Shown here: one piece after another, positions 63,986 to 64,000 of the stretch
Position numbering within the stretch: position 1 is the first letter of the stretch
Layout of the letters: the number at the start of each line of letters is the position of its first letter
Source: Stercoripulliclostridium_A sp963642145
Lineage (GTDB): Bacteria; Bacillota; Clostridia; Christensenellales; DTU072
Reading direction: 5' to 3'
NCBI GenBank assembly: GCA_963642145.1
Contig: CAVIFU010000003.1
Location: 14,901-78,900 of the forward strand
Length of the DNA stretch: 64,000 bases
Made by a program: the position numbers and the translations under genes
The notes under the pieces: generated by a model
Told to the model about the DNA's origin: nothing
Database searches by the model: none
What the model saw: the letters and a program-made list of their open reading frames with translations, nothing else

Positions 63986-64000
63986 GTTCAAGCGGTCCCC

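Noticed and set aside
63855..64000. tRNA or small RNA after the last gene
   Set aside because: No cloverleaf or other RNA gene pattern could be formed; only a terminator-like hairpin and a short degenerate repeat are seen.

Overview
This window looks like part of a genome from an uncultivated anaerobic Bacillota (clostridial) bacterium, possibly a Christensenellales-type gut lineage. That placement is an inference. It rests on sigma-A-type promoters, strong AGGAGG ribosome binding sites, a lipoprotein, a dockerin, GLUG and MBG-like surface repeats, an M6 peptidase and very large secreted repeat proteins. No rRNA, tRNA or housekeeping marker is present to fix the taxonomy. About 82% of the window is taken up by four very large genes that appear to encode exported, beta-rich repeat proteins.

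Layout. (1) nt 3-26849, plus strand: the 3' part of a giant gene of at least 8,949 codons, open to the left edge. Its N-terminal half (to about nt 15150) is a tandem array of about 12-13 beta-rich modules of 290-390 residues separated by Asn/Ser/Ala or acidic linkers. Two carboxypeptidase-regulatory-like folds, a mixed region and a long Ig-like array follow. A strong terminator closes the gene. (2) nt 26989-40454, plus strand: a six-gene operon behind a near-consensus promoter (TTGACT-17-TATAAT). In order it encodes a secreted M6 metallopeptidase with RCC1-like, Ig-like and C-terminal type I dockerin domains; a lipoprotein with an Ig-like and a cohesin-like domain; a cytoplasmic GH20 beta-N-acetylhexosaminidase; a P2-type Ca2+ ATPase; an alpha/beta-hydrolase-like protein without its nucleophile serine; and a type I signal peptidase. 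Genes overlap or are separated by at most 8 nt. The operon ends at a bidirectional terminator. (3) nt 40521-44477, minus strand: a condensation-domain acyltransferase-like protein and a HAAS/DUF1700-like six-TM protein sharing one promoter, and upstream of them an HSL-type esterase and an alkaline-phosphatase-superfamily protein sharing another. (4) nt 44699-63854, plus strand: two tandem giant surface-protein genes of 3,038 and 3,342 residues. They share related N-terminal modules. One carries GLUG-type repeats at its C-terminus, the other MBG/YDG-like repeats and a C-terminal membrane anchor. They are followed by a probable terminator.

How the parts may work together (inference): the operon is the most interesting unit. 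A dockerin-bearing peptidase gene overlaps the gene of a membrane lipoprotein with a cohesin-like domain, which suggests a minimal two-component dockerin-cohesin system that holds a protease at the cell surface. The co-transcribed Ca2+ exporter and signal peptidase would fit maintenance and export of such calcium-dependent proteins, and the GH20 enzyme fits breakdown of host or dietary glycoproteins. The giant repeat proteins are probably surface fibres, adhesins or scaffolds.
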